Positions 32,780 to 46,800 of a stretch of 64,000 nucleotides of DNA are shown one piece after another. Both the position numbers and the translations under genes were made by a program. The notes below the pieces were generated by a model. That model did not search any database, had not been told where the DNA came from, and saw only the letters and a list, made by a program, of their open reading frames with translations. The stretch is from Heliopora coerulea. Lineage: Eukaryota; Cnidaria; Anthozoa; Scleralcyonacea; Helioporidae. Where the stretch lies: the NCBI GenBank assembly GCA_030142905.1, contig JASJOG010000086.1, positions 806,001 to 870,000 of the forward strand, in the 5' to 3' direction. The number at the start of each line of letters is the position of its first letter. The stretch's first letter is position 1.

Positions 32780-35700
32780 AATTACGTTGAAAATCTAAGT
32801 GTAAAAATTTGACCAAAATGTAAAGGGGTTAACCTTTGGTTTTTGACGATTTTTCGACCAATTTCCAACTTTCGAAATAAGCACCAAATATGAAAGTTTA
32901 TTGCATAGAAAGTAGTTTTGCAGTGATTTCAGTGGGTTTTGAGCGAAATTACGTTGAAAATCTAAGTGTAAAAATTTGACCAAAATGTAAAGGGGTTAAC
33001 CTTTGGTTTTTACTATTTTTCGACCAATTTCCAACTTTCGAAATAAGCACCAAATATGAAAGTTTATTACATAGAAAGTAGTTTTGCAGTGATTTCAGTG
33101 GGTTTTGAGCGAAATTACGTTGAAAATCTAAGTGTAAAAATTTGACCAAAATGTAAAGGGGTTAACCTTTGGTTTTTGACTATTTTTCGACAAATTTTCA
33201 ACTTTTGAAATAAGAGCAGAATATGAAAGTTTATTGCATAGAAAGTAGTTTTGCAGTGATTTCAGTGGGTTTTGAGTGAAATTACGTTGAAAATTTTAGG
33301 TGGAAAAATTTGACCAAAATGTAAAGGGGTTAACCTTTGGTTTTTGACGATTTTTCGACCAATTTCCAACTTTCGAAATAAGCAGCAAATATGAAAGTTT
33401 ATTCCATAGGACGTAGTTTTGCAGTGATTTCAGTGGGTTTTGAGCGAAATTGCGTTGAAAATTTTAGGTGTAAAAATTTGTCCTAAATGTAAAGGGGTTA
33501 ATCTTTCGTTTTTGACTATTTTTCGACCAATTTCCAACTTTCGAAATTATTTGAAAATATGAAAGTTTATTGCATAGAAGCTAGTTCTGCAGTGATTTGA
33601 ATTGCTTTTCGGTGGATATACGTTGAATAAGTTAGGTGGAAAAATTTGACCAAAATGTAAAGGTGTTAACCTTTGGTTTTTGACTATTTTTTGACCAATT
33701 TCTAACTTTCGAAATTATGTGAAAATATGAAAGTTTATTGCATAGAAGCTAGTTCTGCAGTGATTTGAATTGCTTTTCAGTGGATAAACGTTGAATATTT
33801 TAGGTGGAAAAATTTGACCGAAATGTAAAGAGGTTAACCTTTGGTTTTTGACGATTTTTCGACCAATTTCCAACTTTCGAAATAAGCAGCAAATATGAAA
33901 GTTTATTCCATAGGACGTAGTTTTGCAGTGATTTCAGTGGGTTTTGAGCGAAATTACGTTGAAAATTTTAGGTGGAAAAATTTGACCAAAATGTAAAGGG
34001 GTTAACCTTTGGTTTTTGACTATTTTTCGACCAATTTCTAACTTTCGAAATAAGTGCAGAATATGAAAATTTATTGCATAGAACGTAGTTTTGCAGTGAT
34101 TTCAGTGGTTTTTGAGTGAAATTACGTTGAAAATTTTAGGTGGAAAAATTTGACCAAAATGTAAAGGGGTTAACCTTTGGTTTTTGACTATTTTTCGACC
34201 AATTTCCAACTTTCGAAATAAGAGCAGAATCTGAAAGTTTATTGCATAGAAAGTAGTTTTGCAGTGATTTCAGTGGGTTTTGAGCGAAATTACGTTGAAA
34301 ATTTTAGGTGGAAAAATTTGACCAAAATGTAAAGGGGTTAACCTTTGATTTTTGACTATTTTTCGACCAATTTTCAACTTTCGAAATAAGAGCAGAATAT
34401 GAAAGTTTATTGCATAGAAAGTAGTTTTGCAGTGATTTCAGTGGTTTTAGAGCGAAATTACGTCGAAAATTTGAGGTGGAAAAATTTGACCAAAATGTAA
34501 AGGGGTTAACCTTTGGTTTTTGACGATTTTTCGACCAATTTCCAACTTTCGAAATAAGCACCAAATATGAAAGTTTATTGCATAGAAAGTAGTTTTGCAG
34601 TGATTTCAGTGGGTTTTGAGCGAAATTACGTTGAAAATCTAAGTGTAAAAATTTGACCAAAATGTAAAGGGGTTAACCTTTGGTTTTTACTATTTTTCGA
34701 CCAATTTCCAACTTTCGAAATAAGCACCAAATATGGAAGTTTATTACATAGAAAGTAGTTTTGCAGTGATTTCAGTGGGTTTTGAGCGAAATTACGTTGA
34801 AAATCTAAGTGTAAAAATTTGACCAAAATGTAAAGGGGTTAACCTTTGGTTTTTGACTATTTTTCGACAAATTTTCAACTTTTGAAATAAGAGCAGAATA
34901 TGAAAGTTTATTGCATAGAAAGTAGTTTTGCAGTGATTTCAGTGGGTTTTGAGTGAAATTACGTTGAAAATTTTAGGTGGAAAAATTTGACCAAAATGTA
35001 AAGGGGTTAACCTTTGGTTTTTGACGATTTTTCGACCAATTTCCAACTTTCGAAATAAGCAGCAAATATGAAAGTTTATTCCATAGGACGTAGTGTTGCA
35101 GTGATTTCAGTGGGTTTTGAGCGAAATTGCGTTGAAAATTTTAGGTGTAAAAATTTGTCCTAAAACTAAAGGGGTTAATCTTTCGTTTTTGACTATTTTT
35201 CGACCAATTTCCAACTTTCGAAATTATTTGAAAATATGAAAGTTTATTGCATAGAAGCTAGTTCTGCAGTGATTTGAATTGCTTTTCGGTGGATATACGT
35301 TGAATAAGTTAGGTGTAAAAATTTGACCAAAATGTAAAGGGGTTAACCTTTGGTTTTTGACTATTTTTTGACCAATATCTAACTTTCGAAATTATGTGAA
35401 AATATGAAAGTTTATTGCATAGAAGCTAGTTCTGCAGTGATTTGAATTGCTTTTCAGTGGATATACGTTGAATATTTTAGGTGGAAAAATTTGACCGAAA
35501 TGTAAAAGGTTAACCTTTGGTTTTTGACGATTTTTCGACCAATTTCCAACTTTCGAAATAAGCACCAAATATGAAAGTTTATTCCATAGGACGTAGTTTT
35601 GCAGTGATTTCAGTGGGTTTTGAGCGAAATTACGTTGAAAATTTTAGGCGGAAAAATTTGACCAAAATGTAAAGGGGTTAACCTTTGGTTTTTGACTATT

Positions 35701-38700
35701 TTTCGACCAATTTCTAACTTTCGAAATAAGTGCAGAATATGAAAATTTATTGCATAGAACGTAGTTTTGCAGTGATTTCAGTGGTTTTTGAGTGAAATTA
35801 CGTTGAAAATTTTAGGTGGAAAAATTTGACCAAAATGTAAATGGGTTAACCTTTGGTTTTTGACTATTTTTCGACCAATTTCCAACTTTCGAAATAAGAG
35901 CAGAATATGAAAGTTTATTGCATAGAAAGTAGTTTTGCAGTGATTTCAGTGGGTTTTGAGCGAAATTACGTTGAAAATTTTAGGTGGAAAAATTTGACCA
36001 AAATGTAAAGGGGTTAACCTTTGGTTTTTGACTATTTTTCGACCAATTTCTAACTTTCGAAATAAGTGCAGAATATGAAAGTTTATTGCATAGAACGTAG
36101 TTTTGCAGTGATTTCAGTGGTTTTTGAGTGAAATTACGTTGAAAATTTTAGGTGGAAAAATTTGACCAAAAAGCAAAGGGGTTAACCTTTGGTTTTTGAC
36201 TATTTTTCTACCAATTTTCAACTTTCGAAATAAGAGCAGAATATGAAAGTTTATTGCATAGAAAGTAGTTTTGCAGTGATTTCAGTAGTCTTTGAGCGAA
36301 ATTACGTTGAAAATTTTAGGTGGAAAAATTTGACCAAAAAGCAAAGGGGTTAACCTTTGGTGTTTGACTATTTTTCGACCAATTTTCAACTTTCGAAATA
36401 AGCACCAAATATGAAAGTTTATTGCATAGAAAGTAGTTTTGCAGTGATTTCAGTGGGTTTTGAGCGAAATTACGTTGAAAATCTAAGTGTAAAAATTTGA
36501 CCAAAATGTAAAGGGGTTAACCTTTGGTTTTTGACTATTTTTCGACAAATTTTCAACTTTTGAAATAAGAGCAGAATATGAAAGTTTATTGCATAGAAAG
36601 TAGTTTTGCAGTGATTTCAGTGGGTTTTGAGTGAAATTACGTTGAAAATTTTAGGTGGAAAAATTTGACCAAAATGTAAAGGGGTTAACCTTTGGTTTTT
36701 GACGATTTTTCGACCAATTTCCAACTTTCGAAATAAGCAGCAAATATGAAAGTTTATTCCATAGGACGTAGTTTTGCAGTGATTTCAGTGGGTTTTGAGC
36801 GAAATTGCGTTGAAAATTTTAGGTGTAAAAATTTGTCCTAAAACTAAAGGGGTTAATCTTTCGTTTTTGACTATTTTTCGACCAATTTCCAACTTTCGAA
36901 ATTATTTGAAAATATGAAAGTTTATTGCATAGAAGCTAGTTCTGCAGTGATTTGAATTGCTTTTCGGTGGATATACGTTGAATAAGTTAGGTGTAAAAAT
37001 TTGACCAAAATGTAAAGGGGTTAACCTTTGGTTTTTGACTATTTTTTGACCAATATCTAACTTTCGAAATTATGTGAAAATATGAAAGTTTATTGCATAG
37101 AAGCTAGTTCTGCAGTGATTTGAATTGCTTTTCAGTGGATATACGTTGAATATTTTAGGTGGAAAAATTTGACCGAAATGTAAAAGGTTAACCTTTGGTT
37201 TTTGACGATTTTTCGACCAATTTCCAACTTTCGAAATAAGCACCAAATATGAAAGTTTATTCCATAGGACGTAGTTTTGCAGTGATTTCAGTGGGTTTTG
37301 AGCGAAATTACGTTGAAAATTTTAGGTGGAAAAATTTGACCAAAATGTAAAGGGGTTAACCTTTGGTTTTTGACTATTTTTCGACCAATTTTCAACTTTC
37401 GAAATAAGAGCAGAATATGAAAGTTTATTGCATAGAAAGTAGTTTTGCAGTGATTTCAGTGGGTTTTGAGCGAAATTACGTTGAAAATTTAAGTGTAAAA
37501 ATTTGACCAAAATGTAAAGGGGTTAACCTTTGGTTTTTGACTATTTTTCGACCAATTTCCAACTTTCGAAATAAGCACCAAATATGAAAGTTTATTGCAT
37601 AGAAAGTAGTTTTGCAGTGATTTCAGTGGGTTTTGAGCGAAATTACGTTGAAAATCTAAGTGTAAAAATTTGACCAAAATGTAAAGGGGTTAACCTTTGG
37701 TTTTTGACGATTTTTCGACCAATTTCCAACTTTCGAAATAAGCACCAAATATGAAAGTTTATTGCATAGAAAGTAGTTTTGCAGTGATTTCAGTGGGTTT
37801 TGAGCGAAATTACGTTGAAAATCTAAGTGTAAAAATTTGACCAAAATGTAAAGGGGTTAACCTTTGGTTTTTACTATTTTTCGACCAATTTCCAACTTTC
37901 GAAATAAGCACCAAATATGAAAGTTTATTACATAGAAAGTAGTTTTGCAGTGATTTCAGTGGGTTTTGAGCGAAATTACGTTGAAAATCTAAGTGTAAAA
38001 ATTTGACCAAAATGTAAAGGGGTTAACCTTTGGTTTTTGACTATTTTTCGACAAATTTTCAACTTTTGAAATAAGAGCAGAATATGAAAGTTTATTGCAT
38101 AGAAAGTAGTTTTGCAGTGATTTCAGTGGGTTTTGAGTGAAATTACGTTGAAAATTTTAGGTGGAAAAATTTGACCAAAATGTAAAGGGGTTAACCTTTG
38201 GTTTTTGACGATTTTTCGACCAATTTCCAACTTTCGAAATAAGCAGCAAATATGAAAGTTTATTCCATAGGACGTAGTTTTGCAGTGATTTCAGTGGGTT
38301 TTGAGCGAAATTGCGTTGAAAATTTTAGGTGTAAAAATTTGTCCTAAATGTAAAGGGGTTAATCTTTCGTTTTTGACTATTTTTCGACCAATTTCCAACT
38401 TTCGAAATTATTTGAAAATATGAAAGTTTATTGCATAGAAGCTAGTTCTGCAGTGATTTGAATTGCTTTTCGGTGGATATACGTTGAATAAGTTAGGTGG
38501 AAAAATTTGACCAAAATGTAAAGGGGTTAACCTTTGGTTTTTGACTATTTTTTGACCAATTTCTAACTTTCGAAATTATGTGAAAATATGAAAGTTTATT
38601 GCATAGAAGCTAGTTCTGCAGTGATTTGAATTGCTTTTCAGTGGATAAACGTTGAATATTTTAGGTGGAAAAATTTGACCGAAATGTAAAGAGGTTAACC

Positions 38701-41700
38701 TTTGGTTTTTGACGATTTTTCGACCAATTTCCAACTTTCGAAATAAGCAGCAAATATGAAAGTTTATTCCATAGGACGTAGTTTTGCAGTGATTTCAGTG
38801 GGTTTTGAGCGAAATTACGTTGAAAATTTTAGGTGGAAAAATTTGACCAAAATGTAAAGGGGTTAACCTTTGGTTTTTGACTATTTTTCGACCAATTTCT
38901 AACTTTCGAAATAAGTGCAGAATATGAAAATTTATTGCATAGAACGTAGTTTTGCAGTGATTTCAGTGGTTTTTGAGTGAAATTACGTTGAAAATTTTAG
39001 GTGGAAAAATTTGACCAAAATGTAAAGGGGTTAACCTTTGGTTTTTGACTATTTTTCGACCAATTTCCAACTTTCGAAATAAGAGCAGAATCTGAAAGTT
39101 TATTGCATAGAAAGTAGTTTTGCAGTGATTTCAGTGGGTTTTGAGCGAAATTACGTTGAAAATTTTAGGTGGAAAAATTTGACCAAAATGTAAAGGGGTT
39201 AACCTTTGATTTTTGACTATTTTTCGACCAATTTTCAACTTTCGAAATAAGAGCAGAATATGAAAGTTTATTGCATAGAAAGTAGTTTTGCAGTGATTTC
39301 AGTGGTTTTAGAGCGAAATTACGTCGAAAATTTGAGGTGGAAAAATTTGACCAAAATGTAAAGGGGTTAACCTTTGGTTTTTGACGATTTTTCGACCAAT
39401 TTCCAACTTTCGAAATAAGCACCAAATATGAAAGTTTATTGCATAGAAAGTAGTTTTGCAGTGATTTCAGTGGGTTTTGAGCGAAATTACGTTGAAAATC
39501 TAAGTGTAAAAATTTGACCAAAATGTAAAGGGGTTAACCTTTGGTTTTTACTATTTTTCGACCAATTTCCAACTTTCGAAATAAGCACCAAATATGGAAG
39601 TTTATTACATAGAAAGTAGTTTTGCAGTGATTTCAGTGGGTTTTGAGCGAAATTACGTTGAAAATCTAAGTGTAAAAATTTGACCAAAATGTAAAGGGGT
39701 TAACCTTTGGTTTTTGACTATTTTTCGACAAATTTTCAACTTTTGAAATAAGAGCAGAATATGAAAGTTTATTGCATAGAAAGTAGTTTTGCAGTGATTT
39801 CAGTGGGTTTTGAGTGAAATTACGTTGAAAATTTTAGGTGGAAAAATTTGACCAAAATGTAAAGGGGTTAACCTTTGGTTTTTGACGATTTTTCGACCAA
39901 TTTCCAACTTTCGAAATAAGCAGCAAATATGAAAGTTTATTCCATAGGACGTAGTTTTGCAGTGATTTCAGTGGGTTTTGAGCGAAATTGCGTTGAAAAT
40001 TTTAGGTGTAAAAATTTGTCCTAAAACTAAAGGGGTTAATCTTTCGTTTTTGACTATTTTTCGACCAATTTCCAACTTTCGAAATTATTTGAAAATATGA
40101 AAGTTTATTGCATAGAAGCTAGTTCTGCAGTGATTTGAATTGCTTTTCGGTGGATATACGTTGAATAAGTTAGGTGTAAAAATTTGACCAAAATGTAAAG
40201 GGGTTAACCTTTGGTTTTTGACTATTTTTTGACCAATATCTAACTTTCGAAATTATGTGAAAATATGAAAGTTTATTGCATAGAAGCTAGTTCTGCAGTG
40301 ATTTGAATTGCTTTTCAGTGGATATACGTTGAATATTTTAGGTGGAAAAATTTGACCGAAATGTAAAAGGTTAACCTTTGGTTTTTGACGATTTTTCGAC
40401 CAATTTCCAACTTTCGAAATAAGCAGCAAATATGAAAGTTTATTCCATAGGACGTAGTTTTGCAGTGATTTCAGTGGGTTTTGAGCGAAATTACGTTGAA
40501 AATTTTAGGTGGAAAAATTTGACCAAAATGTAAAGGGGTTAACCTTTGGTTTTTGACTATTTTTCGACCAATTTCTAACTTTCGAAATAAGTGCAGAATA
40601 TGAAAATTTATTGCATAGAACGTAGTTTTGCAGTGATTTCAGTGGTTTTTGAGTGAAATTACGTTGAAAATTTTAGGTGGAAAAATTTGACCAAAATGTA
40701 AATGGGTTAACCTTTGGTTTTTGACTATTTTTCGACCAATTTCCAACTTTCGAAATAAGAGCAGAATATGAAAGTTTATTGCATAGAAAGTAGTTTTGCA
40801 GTGATTTCAGTGGGTTTTGAGCGAAATTACGTTGAAAATTTTAGGTGGAAAAATTTGACCAAAATGTAAAGGGGTTAACCTTTGGTTTTTGACTATTTTT
40901 CGACCAATTTCTAACTTTCGAAATAAGTGCAGAATATGAAAGTTTATTGCATAGAACGTAGTTTTGCAGTGATTTCAGTGGTTTTTGAGTGAAATTACGT
41001 TGAAAATTTTAGGTGGAAAAATTTGACCAAAAAGCAAAGGGGTTAACCTTTGGTTTTTGACTATTTTTCTACCAATTTTCAACTTTCGAAATAAGAGCAG
41101 AATATGAAAGTTTATTGCATAGAAAGTAGTTTTGCAGTGATTTCAGTAGTCTTTGAGCGAAATTACGTTGAAAATTTTAGGTGGAAAAATTTGACCAAAA
41201 AGCAAAGGGGTTAACCTTTGGTGTTTGACTATTTTTCGACCAATTTTCAACTTTCGAAATAAGCACCAAATATGAAAGTTTATTGCATAGAAAGTAGTTT
41301 TGCAGTGATTTCAGTGGGTTTTGAGCGAAATTACGTTGAAAATCTAAGTGTAAAAATTTGACCAAAATGTAAAGGGGTTAACCTTTGGTTTTTGACTATT
41401 TTTCGACAAATTTTCAACTTTTGAAATAAGAGCAGAATATGAAAGTTTATTGCATAGAAAGTAGTTTTGCAGTGATTTCAGTGGGTTTTGAGTGAAATTA
41501 CGTTGAAAATTTTAGGTGGAAAAATTTGACCAAAATGTAAAGGGGTTAACCTTTGGTTTTTGACGATTTTTCGACCAATTTCCAACTTTCGAAATAAGCA
41601 GCAAATATGAAAGTTTATTCCATAGGACGTAGTTTTGCAGTGATTTCAGTGGGTTTTGAGCGAAATTGCGTTGAAAATTTTAGGTGTAAAAATTTGACCA

Positions 41701-42060
41701 AAATGTAAAGGGGTTAACCTTTCGTTTTTGACTATTTTTCGACCAATTTCCAACTTTCGAAATAAGCACCAAATATGAAAGTTTATTGCATAGAAGCTAG
41801 TTCTGCAGTGATTTGAATTGCTTTTCGGTGGATATACGTTGAATAAGTTAGGTGTAAAAATTTGACCAAAATGTAAAGGGGTTAACCTTTGGTTTTTGAC
41901 TATTTTTTGACCAATTTCTAACTTTCGAAATTATGTGAAAATATGAAAGTTTATTGCATAGAAGCTAGTTCTGCAGTGATTTGAATTGCTTTTCAGTGGA
42001 TATACGTTGAATATTTTAGGTGGAAAAATTTGACCGAAATGTAAAGGGGTTAACCTTTGG
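32780..42060. repeat. 4,861-bp (29-monomer) higher-order repeat in tandem duplicate, with about 1,677-bp (ten-monomer) sub-repeats
   Basis: A unit with TTTTCGACAAATTTTCAACTTTTG begins after 33149, 34826, 36504, 38010, 39687 and 41365: intervals 1677, 1678, 1506, 1677, 1678. The series repeats with period 4,861 bp. Shared rare variants (GAAATTATTTGAAAATATG, GAATTGCTTTTCGGTGG, TCCTAAAACTAAAGG) keep the same order in both copies. Copy 1 is about 32.8-37.2 kb and copy 2 about 37.66-42.06 kb. Confidence 0.88.
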
Positions 42061-43859
42061 TTTTTGACGATTTTTCGACCAATTTCCAACTTTCGAAATA
42101 AGCACCAAATATGAAAGTTTATTGCATAGAAAGTAGTTTTGCAGTGATTTCAGTGGGTTTTGAGCGAAATTACGTTGAAAATTTTAGGTGGAAAAATTTG
42201 ACCAAAATGTAAAGGGGTTAACCTTTGGTTTTTGACTATTTTTCGACCAATTTTCAACTTTCGAAATAAGAGCAGAATATGAAAGTTTATTGCATAGAAC
42301 GTAGTTTTGCAGTGATTTCAGTGGGTTTTGAGCGAAATTACGTTGAAAATTTTAGGTGGAAAAATTTGACCAAAATGTAAAGGGGTTAACCTTTGGTTTT
42401 TGACTATTTTTCGACCAATTTCCAACTTTCGAAATAAGAGCAGAATATGAAAGTTTATTGCATAGAAAGTAGTTTTGCAGTGATTTCAGTGGGTTTTGAG
42501 CGAAATTACGTTGAAAATTTTAGGTGGAAAAATTTGACCAAAATGTAAAGGGGTTAACCTTTGGTTTTTGACTATTTTTCGACCAATTTCCAACTTTCGA
42601 AATAAGCAGCAAATATGAAAGTTTATTGCATAGAACGTAGTTTTGCAGTGATTTCAGTGGTTTTTGAGCGAAATTACGTTGAAAATTTTAGGTGTAAAAA
42701 TTTGACCAAAATGTAAAGGGGTTAACCTTTGGTTTTTGACGATTTTTCGACCAATTTTCAACTTTCGAAATAAGAGCAGAATATGAAAGTTTATTGCATA
42801 GAAAGTAGTTTTGCAGTGATTTCAGTGGGTTTTGAGCGAAATTACGTTGAAAATTTTAGGTGGAAAAATTTGACCAAAATGTAAAGGGGTTAACCTTTGG
42901 TTTTTGACTATTTTTCGACCAATTTTCAACTTTCGAAATAAGAGCAGAATATGAAAGTTTATTGCATAGAAAGTAGTTTTGCAGTGATTTCAGTGGGTTT
43001 TGAGCGAAATTACGTTGAAAATTTTAGGTGGAAAAATTTGACCAAAATGTAAAGGGGTTAACCTTTGGTTTTTGACTATTTTTCGACCAATTTCCAACTT
43101 TCGAAATAAGAGCAGAATATGAAAGTTTATTGCATAGAAGCTAGTTTTGCAGTGATTTCAGTGGGTTTTGAGCGAAATTACGTTGAAAATTTTAGGTGTA
43201 AAAATTTGTCCAAAATGTAAAGGGGTTAACCTTTGGTTTTTGACTATTTTTCGACAAATTTCCAACTTTCGAAATTATGTGAAAATATGAAAGTTTATTG
43301 CATAGAAGCTAGTTCTGCAGTGATTTGAATTGCTTTTCGGTGGATATACGTTGAATATTTTAGGTGGAAAAATTTGACCAAAATGTAAAGGGGTTAACCT
43401 TTGGTTTTTGACGATTTTTCGACCAATTTCCAACTTTCGAAATTATGTGAAAATATGAAAGTTTATTGCATAGAAGCTAGTTCTGCAGTGATTTGAATTG
43501 CTTTTCGGTGGATATACGTTGAAAATTTGAGGTGGAAAAATTTGACCAAAATGTAAAGGGGTTAACCTTTGGTTTTTGACGATTTTTCGACCAATTTTCA
43601 ACTTTCGAAATAAGAGCAGAATATGAAAGTTTATTGCATAGAAAGTAGTTTTGCAGTGATTTCAGTGGTTTTTTGACGGAAATTACGTTGAAAATTTAAG
43701 TGTAAAAATTTGACCAAAATGTAAAGGGGTTAACCTTTGGTTTTTGACTATTTTTCGACCAATTTTCAACTTTCGAAATAAGAGCAGAATATGAAAGTTT
43801 ATTGCATAGAAAGTAGTTTTGCAGTGATTTCAGTGGGTTTTGAGCGAAATTACGTTGAA

Positions 43860-46800
43860 AATTTTAGGTGGAAAAATTTGACCAAAATGTAAAGGGGTTA
43901 ACCTTTGGTTTTTGACGATTTTTGGACCAATTTTCAACTTTCGAAATAAGAGCAGAATATGAAAGTTTATTGCATAGAAAGTAGTTTTGCAGTGATTTGA
44001 GTGGTTTTTGAGGGAGATTACGTTGAAAATTTGAGGTGGAAAAATTTGACCAAAATGTAAAGGGGTTAACCTTTGGTTTTTGACGATTTTTGGACCAATT
44101 TTCAACTTTCGAAATAAGAGCAGAATATGAAAGTTTATTGCATAGAAAGTAGTTTTGCAGTGATTTGAGTGGTTTTTGAGCGAAATTACGTTGAAAATTT
44201 GAGGTGGAAAAATTTGACCAAAATGTAAAGGGGTTAACCTTTGGTTTTTGACGATTTTTGGACCAATTTTCAACTTTCGAAATAAGAGCAGAATCTGAAA
44301 GTTTATTGCATAGAAAGTAGTTTTGCAGTGATTTGAGTGGTTTTTGAGCGAAATTACGTTGAAAATTTGAGGTGGAAAAATTTGACCAAAATGTAAAGGG
44401 GTTAACCTTTGGTTTTTGACGATTTTTGGACCAATTTTCAACTTTCGAAATAAGAGCAGAATATGAAAGTTTATTGCATAGAAAGTAGTTTTGCAGTGAT
44501 TTGAGTGGTTTTTTGACGGAAATTACGTTGAAAATTTGAGGTGGAAAAATTTGACCAAAATGTAAAGGGGTTAACCTTTGGTTTTTGACGATTTTTGGAC
44601 CAATTTTCAACTTTCGAAATAAGAGCAGAATCTGAAAGTTTATTGCATAGAAAGTAGTTTTGCAGTGATTTGAGTGGTTTTTGAGCGAAATTACGTTGAA
44701 AATTTGAGGTGGAAAAATTTGACCAAAATGTAAAGGGGTTAACCTTTGGTTTTTGACGATTTTTGGACCAATTTTCAACTTTCGAAATAAGAGCAGAATC
44801 TGAAAGTTTATTGCATAGAAAGTAGTTTTGCAGTGATTTGAGTGGTTTTTGAGGGAGATTACGTTGAAAATTTGAGGTGGAAAAATTTGACCAAAATGTA
44901 AAGGGGTTAACCTTTGGTTTTTGACGATTTTTGGACCAATTTTCAACTTTCGAAATAAGCAGCAAATATGAAAGTTTATTGCATAGAAAGTAGTTTTGCA
45001 GTGATTTGAGTGGTTTTTGAGGGAGATTACGTTGAAAATTTGAGGTGGAAAAATTTGACCAAAATGTAAAGGGGTTAACCTTTGGTTTTTGACGATTTTT
45101 GGACCAATTTTCAACTTTCGAAATAAGAGCAGAATCTGAAAGTTTATTGCATAGAAAGTAGTTTTGCAGTGATTTGAGTGGTTTTTGAGGGAGATTACGT
45201 TGAAAATTTGAGGTGGAAAAATTTGACCAAAATGTAAAGGGGTTAACCTTTGGTTTTTGACGATTTTTGGACCAATTTTCAACTTTCTAAGTAAGAGCAG
45301 AATCTGAAAGTTTATTGCATAGAAAGTAGTTTTGCAGTGATTTGAGTGGTTTTTTGACGGAAATTACGTTGAAAATTTGAGGTGGAAAAATTTGACCAAA
45401 ATGTAAAGGGGTTAACCTTTGGTTTTTGACGATTTTTGGACCAATTTTCAACTTTCGAAATAAGAGCAGAATCTGAAAGTTTATTGCATAGAAAGTAGTT
45501 TTGCAGTGATTTGAGTGGTTTTTGAGGGAGATTACGTTGAAAATTTGAGGTGGAAAAATTTGACCAAAATGTAAAGGGGTTAACCTTTGGTTTTTGACGA
45601 TTTTTGGACCAATTTTCAACTTTCGAAATAAGAGCAGAATCTGAAAGTTTATTGCATAGAAAGTAGTTTTGCAGTGATTTGAGTGGTTTTTGAGGGAGAT
45701 TACGTTGAAAATTTGAGGTGGAAAAATTTGACCAAAATGTAAAGGGGTTAACCTTTGGTTTTTGACGATTTTTGGACCAATTTTCAACTTTCGAAATAAG
45801 AGCAGAATCTGAAAGTTTATTGCATAGAAAGTAGTTTTGCAGTGATTTGAGTGGTTTTTGAGGGAGATTACGTTGAAAATTTGAGGTGGAAAAATTTGAC
45901 CAAAATGTAAAGGGGTTAACCTTTGGTTTTTGACGATTTTTGGACCAATTTTCAACTTTCGAAATAAGAGCAGAATCTGAAAGTTTATTGCATAGAAAGT
46001 AGTTTTGCAGTGATTTGAGTGGTTTTTGAGGGAAATTACGTTGAAAATTTGAGGTGGAAAAATTTGACCAAAATGTAAAGGGGTTAACCTTTGGTTTTTG
46101 ACGATTTTTGGACCAATTTTCAACTTTCGAAATAAGAGCAGAATCGGAAAGTTTATTGCATAGAAAGTAGTTTTGCAGTGATTTGAGTGGTTTTTGAGGG
46201 AGATTACGTTGAAAATTTGAGGTGGAAAAATTTGACCAAAATGTAAAGGGGTTAACCTTTGGTTTTTGACGATTTTTGGACCAATTTTCAACTTTCGAAA
46301 TAAGAGCAGAATCTGAAAGTTTATTGCATAGAAAGTAGTTTTGCAGTGATTTGAGTGGTTTTTGAGGGAGATTACGTTGAAAATTTGAGGTGGAAAAATT
46401 TGACCAAAATGTAAAGGGGTTAACCTTTGGTTTTTGACGATTTTTGGACCAATTTTCAACTTTCGAAATAAGAGCAGAATCTGAAAGTTTATTGCATAGA
46501 AAGTAGTTTTGCAGTGATTTGAGTGGTTTTTGAGGGAGATTACGTTGAAAATTTGAGGTGGAAAAATTTGACCAAAATGTAAAGGGGTTAACCTTTGGTT
46601 TTTGACGATTTTTGGACCAATTTTCAACTTTCGAAATAAGAGCAGAATCTGAAAGTTTATTGCATAGAAAGTAGTTTTGCAGTGATTTGAGTGGTTTTTG
46701 AGGGAGATTACGTTGAAAATTTGAGGTGGAAAAATTTGACCAAAATGTAAAGGGGTTAACCTTTGGTTTTTGACGATTTTTGGACCAATTTTCAACTTTC